Below are positions 60,701-64,000 of a stretch of 64,000 nt of DNA, piece after piece. Position numbers and translations under genes: made by a program. The notes beneath the pieces were generated by a model that saw only the letters and a program-made list of their open reading frames with translations, had not been told where the DNA came from and made no database searches. The DNA is from Veillonellaceae bacterium SB90 (lineage in GTDB: Bacteria; Bacillota; Negativicutes; Selenomonadales; Selenomonadaceae). The DNA is taken from positions 1 to 64,000 of the forward strand of contig CABJCJ010000012.1 in the NCBI GenBank assembly GCA_902364065.1. Reading direction: 5' to 3'. Each line of letters starts with the position of its first letter. The first letter of the stretch is position 1.

Positions 60701-61008
60701 GAGAGCTGCACGGCAAGGTTGAGTCCCGCCTGGCCGCCGAGCGTGGCGAGGAGGCCGTCCGGGCGCTCCTTGGCGATGATTTCCTCGAGGAATTCCACCG
60801 TCAGGGGCTCGATGTAGACGCGGTCTGCGATGTGCGTATCCGTCATGATGGTCGCCGGGTTCGAATTGACGAGGACGACCTCAAGACCTTCTTCCTTGAG
60901 GGCACGGCAGGCCTGGGAGCCGGCGTAGTCGAATTCTGCCGCCTGGCCGATGATGATGGGGCCTGAGCCGATGACCATTACTTTCTTGAGATTCTCTTTC
61001 TTTGGCAC
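57775..61008 (-). CDS. carB: Carbamoyl-phosphate synthase, large subunit
   Basis: 1077 residues, full length. It makes carbamoyl phosphate from glutamine-derived ammonia, bicarbonate and two ATP. Two ATP-grasp halves are visible ([20 protein letters not shown] and [20 protein letters not shown]), with [20 protein letters not shown] and [20 protein letters not shown] in the first and [20 protein letters not shown] in the second. The C-terminal MGS-like allosteric domain includes [20 protein letters not shown]. The start is GTG with AAAGGGG upstream. It follows carA by three bases. Confidence 0.98.
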   Translation of the reverse strand: MPKKENLKKVMVIGSGPIIIGQAAEFDYAGSQACRALKEEGLEVVLVNSNPATIMTDTHIADRVYIEPLTVEFLEEIIAKERPDGLLATLGGQAGLNLAVQLSEKGVLEKYNVELLGTPLKAIEKAEDRELFKETMQKLGEPIPESTIVEDVTSAVEFANSIGYPVIVRPAYTMGGTGGGIAENEEELVEIVIKGLTYSMIGQVLIERSVAGWKEIEYEVMRDGNDNCITVCNMENFDPVGVHTGDSIVVAPSQTLTDHEYQMLRSASLRIIRELGIEGGCNAQYALDPNSNRYYVIEVNPRVSRSSALASKATGYPIAKVSAKIAIGYTLDEITNAVTQKTKACFEPALDYCVVKFPRWPFDKFVYADHTLGTQMKATGEVMSIDRSFEGAILKAARSLEIGVNRLHMDKMDEWDDARVKKNLERINDERIFVIAEALRRGAATVDEIHDITKIDKWFINKLKNITDIEVELAKDKDALTPKLMLAAKNVGLADHSIAEITGKTEDAVRTMRKTMNILPSYKMVDTCAAEFEAATPYYYSTFRAEEDEVRVSNARKVIVLGSGPIRIGQGVEFDYCSVHSVWALREMGIEAIIINNNPETVSTDFDISDRLYFEPLTTEDVLNIIDKEKPEGVIVQFGGQTAINLAASLQKAGVKVFGTSVDDIDRAEDRERFDEVLTQTHIPRPQGISVTNLDEAVTGAAKIGYPVMVRPSYVLGGRAMEIVYNEAELRDYMSRAVKVTPDHPVLVDRYMQGTEVEVDGISDGVDVVIPGIMEHVERAGVHSGDSIAVYPPQTLSSKVIYTIIDYTKRLAVALHVKGLLNIQFVVVDGEVYIIEVNPRSSRTVPFLSKVTNVDMVGIATRIAMGHTLKELGYHSGLVPPKPYVAVKAPVFSFAKMTDVDIALGPEMKSTGEVMGIDYHYARALYKAIIGSGINVPTKGCILFTVADKDKEEMKQLAKAFSELGFEIVATEGTAKAIQSMGIDAEVVGKVHERSSDIIQMIKNGKINMVINTLTQGKHSAKDGFRIRRATVEHGIACLTSLDTAWEVLRVLTFMRERRLVYSLAIQDYVGGGDDLA

Positions 61009-61011
61009 GAG

Positions 61012-62085
61012 TTATTCCCCTTTCTTCAGCATTGCCCAGAATTCGTCGAACAAATACATATTGTCGTCCGGGCCAGGTGCAGCCTCCGGATGGTACTGCA
61101 CGGAGAAGATCGGCAGCTCGGTGTGGCGCATGCCCTCGACGGTGCCGTCGTTGACATTGATGTGCGTGACCTCGAGCGGCAGACCCTTGAGGGATTCCTC
61201 GTCGACGGCAAAGCCGTGGTTCTGCGAGGAAATCTGGACTTTGCCCGTGCGCAGGTCCTTGACCGGCTGATTCGTGCCGCGATGGCCGAACTTGAGCTTG
61301 TACGTCTTCGCGCCCATCGCGCGTGCGAGCAGCTGATGGCCGAGGCAGATGCCGAAAATCGGTTTCTTGCCGATGAGCTTCTTGACTTCCTCGACGATCT
61401 CCGGCACATCAGCCGGGTCGCCGGGACCGTTTGAAAGGAAGATGCCGTCCGGATTCAGCGCGAGGATATCCTCGGCCTTCGTGTGTGCCGGCACGACCGT
61501 GAGCTTGATGCCCATATCGTGCATGGATTTCAGGATGTTGAGCTTGACGCCGAAATCCATTGCGACGACGAACGGCGCATCCTCTTTCTCGCTGTCCATC
61601 GTGTAAGCCTCAGGCGTCGTGACTTCCATGACGACATCCTTCTTGATGGGCACGGCGAAGAGCTCGTCGATTTCCGTCTGTGCGGCATCCTCGGGGACGA
61701 TGATGCCCTTCATGGTGCCGGCGTTGCGGATTTTGCGCGTGACGGCACGCGTATCGACGTTGTAGAGGCACGGCACGCCCTGCTTCGTCAGGAAATCCGC
61801 CAGGCTCATCTCGTAATGCCAGTTGCTGCCATGCTCGCAGAGCTCGCCGATAACGAAGCCGTTGACGAAGGACTTGCGGGACTGCATGAAGATATCCGCA
61901 ATGCCGTAGTTGCCGACGAGCGGATACGTCAGCGTCAGGATCTGGCGGCAGTACGAGGGGTCCGTCAGGCTTTCCTGATAGCCCACCATACCCGTGTTGA
62001 AGACAACCTCACCCGTCGCCTTGATATTGTTCAATAATTCGCCATGGAACACGCTGCCGTCTTCCAGGATCAGTTTACCTTTCAC
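61012..62085 (-). CDS. carA: Carbamoyl-phosphate synthase, small subunit (glutaminase)
   Basis: 357 residues. The class I amidotransferase domain releases ammonia from glutamine for CarB. The nucleophile Cys is in FGICLGHQLLARAMGAKTYK, with the catalytic His/Glu in SVQYHPEAAPGPDDN. The N-terminal domain has GEVVFNTGMVGYQESLTDPS and a typical RNAGTMKGIIVPED stretch. The start is GTG with GAGGTG upstream. Confidence 0.98.
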   Translation of the reverse strand: MKGKLILEDGSVFHGELLNNIKATGEVVFNTGMVGYQESLTDPSYCRQILTLTYPLVGNYGIADIFMQSRKSFVNGFVIGELCEHGSNWHYEMSLADFLTKQGVPCLYNVDTRAVTRKIRNAGTMKGIIVPEDAAQTEIDELFAVPIKKDVVMEVTTPEAYTMDSEKEDAPFVVAMDFGVKLNILKSMHDMGIKLTVVPAHTKAEDILALNPDGIFLSNGPGDPADVPEIVEEVKKLIGKKPIFGICLGHQLLARAMGAKTYKLKFGHRGTNQPVKDLRTGKVQISSQNHGFAVDEESLKGLPLEVTHINVNDGTVEGMRHTELPIFSVQYHPEAAPGPDDNMYLFDEFWAMLKKGE

Positions 62086-62108
62086 TCAAATACACCTCAC
62101 TGTAGAGC

Positions 62109-63395
62109 TTAGAGCACTTTGCCATCTTTCATGACGACCTTGCCATCCACGATGGTCATGACGGCCTTGCCCTTGAGCTTGCGGCCGACAAACGGGGAAT
62201 GACTGCCTCTAGTATAGAACTTCTTGGCATCGACTGTCCAGTCGAGCTCGGGGTCGATGACCGTGACATCGGCATTGGCGCCGACGGAGATCGTGCCGGC
62301 ATCGAGCTTGAAGGCCTTGGCCGGGCCCCACGTCATCTTCTCGATGATCGTCGGGATGTCGACCCTGCCCGTGTGGCAGAGGTCCGTGAAGAGCACGCCG
62401 ACAGCCGTCTCCAGTCCCGGGAAACCGCTCGGTGCGTAGATGTACTCGCGGTCCTTCTCTTCCTGTGCATGCGGGGAATGGTCCGTGACGATGGCATCGA
62501 TCGTGCCGTCCTTGAGGCCCTCGACCATGGCATCGACATCGCTCTGCGTGCGCAGCGGCGGATTCGTCTTCGTCGAGCTGTCGTAGAGGTTGACGCACTC
62601 ATCCGTCATCGTCAGGTGATGCGGCGTAACCTCCGTCGTGACGCGCACGCCGCGCTTCTTGGCCTGGCGCACGAGATCGACGGAACGGCCCGAGCTGATG
62701 TGTGCGACGTGGACGCGCGCACCGGCGTACTCGGCGAGCAGGATATCGCGGGCGACGGCGATATCCTCGGCCACCGTCGGACGGCCCTTCATGCCGAGCA
62801 TCGCGCTGCGATGGCCCTCGTTCATGACGCCATCCTCGACGAGCGACGGCTCCTCCTCGTGATTGATGATGACTTTATCAAACGTGTGCAGATAATCGTA
62901 AGCATTCAAGAGGACCTTGGCCGTCGGGTCGAAATGCCCGTCGTCGGAGAACGCGACGGCGCCGGCTTCCACCATGTCGCCGAGCTCCGCGAGCTCCTGG
63001 CCCTTCTGCCCCTTCGTGACGGCGCCGATGATCCTGATGTGGACTTTCGCGACATCCTCGGCGCGCTTCTCGAGGCTGCGCACGATGGCAGCCGTATCGA
63101 CAACCGGCTTCGTATTCGGCATTGTCGCCACCGTCGTGTAGCCGCCGGCCGCTGCCGCCTTCGAGCCCGACTCGAAATCTTCCTTGGCTTCCTGGCCAGG
63201 CTCACGGAAATGGACGTGCATGTCGATGAGGCCCGGCGTGACGAGCTTGCCCGTCACATCAAAGACCTCAGCACCCTCTGCCGTCAGGTCCTGGCCGATG
63301 GCCTTGATCTTGCCGTCCTCGATGAGGACATCGGCTACTGCATCGAACTGTTCTGCCGGATTGATGACCCGGCCGCCTTTGAGTATCAGTTTCAT
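62109..63395 (-). CDS. pyrC: Dihydroorotase
   Basis: 428 residues, amidohydrolase barrel. It closes carbamoyl-aspartate to dihydroorotate. Metal ligands lie in GLIDMHVHFREPGQEAKEDF (HxH), then in the middle (GARVHVAHISSGRSVDLVRQ; EVTPHHLTMTDECVNLYDS) and in DAIVTDHSPHAQEEKD (Asp). It is the class I type found in Firmicutes (pyrC near pyrB). It overlaps pyrB by 4 nt at its start. Confidence 0.97.
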   Translation of the reverse strand: MKLILKGGRVINPAEQFDAVADVLIEDGKIKAIGQDLTAEGAEVFDVTGKLVTPGLIDMHVHFREPGQEAKEDFESGSKAAAAGGYTTVATMPNTKPVVDTAAIVRSLEKRAEDVAKVHIRIIGAVTKGQKGQELAELGDMVEAGAVAFSDDGHFDPTAKVLLNAYDYLHTFDKVIINHEEEPSLVEDGVMNEGHRSAMLGMKGRPTVAEDIAVARDILLAEYAGARVHVAHISSGRSVDLVRQAKKRGVRVTTEVTPHHLTMTDECVNLYDSSTKTNPPLRTQSDVDAMVEGLKDGTIDAIVTDHSPHAQEEKDREYIYAPSGFPGLETAVGVLFTDLCHTGRVDIPTIIEKMTWGPAKAFKLDAGTISVGANADVTVIDPELDWTVDAKKFYTRGSHSPFVGRKLKGKAVMTIVDGKVVMKDGKVL

Positions 63396-64000
63396 TCCTG
63401 TTTGCCTCCCGTCAGCGTCAAGGTAAAGAGTGCCATGCGGATTGCCACGCCATTCTGGACTTCCTCCTGAATCGCGGAGTTGTCGCCATAGGCAACGAAC
63501 GGCGAGATTTCCCAGCCTTTATTCATCGGGCCCGGATGCAGGACGAGCACATCGTCCTTCGCGAGAGCCAGGCGCTCATTGTTGAGGCCGAAGATGCGGG
63601 CGTACTCGCGGGTCGTCGGGAAGAGGCCGCCCTTCATGCGCTCGAGCTGGATGCGCAGGACTTCGATGACATCGGCGTCCTTGATGGCATCCTCGATGCG
63701 CTCGTGCACGACGATGCCCGGCTCCTCGTAGAGGAAGCGCGGCAGGAGCGTCTTCGGTCCTGCGATGTGGACCTCCATGCCCATCGTGCGCATCGCATAA
63801 ATATCGGAACGGGCCACGCGGCTGTGGAGCACATCACCGAGGATGGCGACCTTGAGTCCTGCCAGATGACCTTTGTGCTGCTCGATCGTGAAGAGATTCA
63901 AGAGGCCCTGCGACGGATGCGCATGGGCGCCGTCACCGGCGTTGAGGATGACCGGGCTCACGACGCGCGACGCATACTCCGCCGCACCCTCCGCCTTGTG
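63392..64000 (-). CDS. pyrB: Aspartate carbamoyltransferase, partial at the window edge
   Basis: The C-terminal 202 codons of PyrB. The frame is open to the right edge (HKAEGAAEYASRVVSPVI). It joins carbamoyl phosphate to aspartate. Visible motifs: NAGDGAHAHPSQGLLNLFTI, KVAILGDVLHSRVARSDIYA, and VLHPGPMNKGWEISPFVA. The start and the carbamoyl-phosphate (STRT) loop lie outside the window. First visible gene of the pyr operon. Any attenuator or PyrR site would be off the right edge. Confidence 0.96.
   Translation of the reverse strand, partial: HKAEGAAEYASRVVSPVILNAGDGAHAHPSQGLLNLFTIEQHKGHLAGLKVAILGDVLHSRVARSDIYAMRTMGMEVHIAGPKTLLPRFLYEEPGIVVHERIEDAIKDADVIEVLRIQLERMKGGLFPTTREYARIFGLNNERLALAKDDVLVLHPGPMNKGWEISPFVAYGDNSAIQEEVQNGVAIRMALFTLTLTGGKQE

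Noticed and set aside
57574..60966. Very long open frame on the plus strand opposite carB
   Set aside because: Arg/Asp/Ala-rich antisense shadow. The minus strand encodes an intact, full-length CarB with all motifs, and high G+C makes long antisense frames common here.
55363..63395. PyrR-type attenuators between the pyr genes
   Set aside because: All visible pyr junctions overlap or are only a few bases apart. Any attenuator would have to lie upstream of pyrB, outside the window.

Overview
The window reads as a chromosomal segment of a GC-rich (roughly 57% G+C over most of its length) anaerobic bacterium of the Firmicutes type. My best guess is a Negativicute of the Selenomonas/Mitsuokella kind. 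That is an inference from Bacillus-type gene sets with strong AGGAGG ribosome sites, PyrK/PyrD type 1B, a DcuC-family carrier, an oxalate:formate-type MFS carrier, methylglyoxal synthase and a hemerythrin-type Fe-S repair protein. It is not read from any rRNA. No rRNA, tRNA or CRISPR array was found.

Layout. (1) 1-3500 is an accessory patch. It holds an AT-rich two-gene unit (a MORN-repeat/CbbX-type AAA+ ATPase and a small acidic protein), an internally deleted IS256-family transposase, the tail of an Rpn-type nuclease gene cut by that IS, and a dispersed palindromic repeat. (2) 3540-5934 is a metal/Fe-S unit: a strong promoter flanked by two GACATATGYC boxes, a DUF134-NifX fusion with a His-rich tail that keeps an internal ribosome site, a Cys-rich DUF1847 protein, and a convergent Ric/ScdA-type repair protein. 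(3) 6058-16028 is mostly minus strand: a HAD phosphatase, a B12-binding radical SAM protein, UDP-galactopyranose mutase, a six-gene run (class IV aminotransferase, HD, MBL, NudC, coiled coil, polysaccharide deacetylase) and a DD-carboxypeptidase. (4) 16207-22095: a LexA homologue whose self-cleavage residues are all altered, then the MGL-like/HflX pair and a nucleoid-associated protein. (5) 22265-30194: DASS and DcuC-type dicarboxylate carriers, a secreted metallophosphoesterase, a broken small membrane protein, a SIMPL protein and an acyltransferase. (6) 30377-37689: smc-ftsY and LysR/UPF0756. (7) 37777-48011: DUF2284, potABCD, mgsA, an MFS carrier with a terminator-bearing leader, a nucleoside kinase, and PiT with its PhoU-like partner. 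(8) 48195-54620: an aminotransferase, aspartate kinase, uracil permease with an RluA-type enzyme, and class II FBP aldolase. (9) 54707-64000: the whole pyrimidine operon pyrB-pyrC-carA-carB-pyrK-pyrD-pyrF-pyrE, read leftward, with pyrB running off the right edge.

How the genes fit together. Most of the window is housekeeping, in short leftward operons closed by clear intrinsic terminators. The pyr operon makes UMP from carbamoyl phosphate, while UraA nearby salvages uracil. The potABCD genes form one polyamine ABC importer. The two dicarboxylate carriers suit a succinate/fumarate-handling fermenter. The points that most repay a second look are the LexA homologue with a matching palindrome over its own promoter, the DUF134-NifX fusion with its internal start, the promoter-leader-terminator ahead of the MFS carrier, the JAMM-like signature in the N-terminal domain of HflX, and the AT-rich MORN-AAA+ unit.
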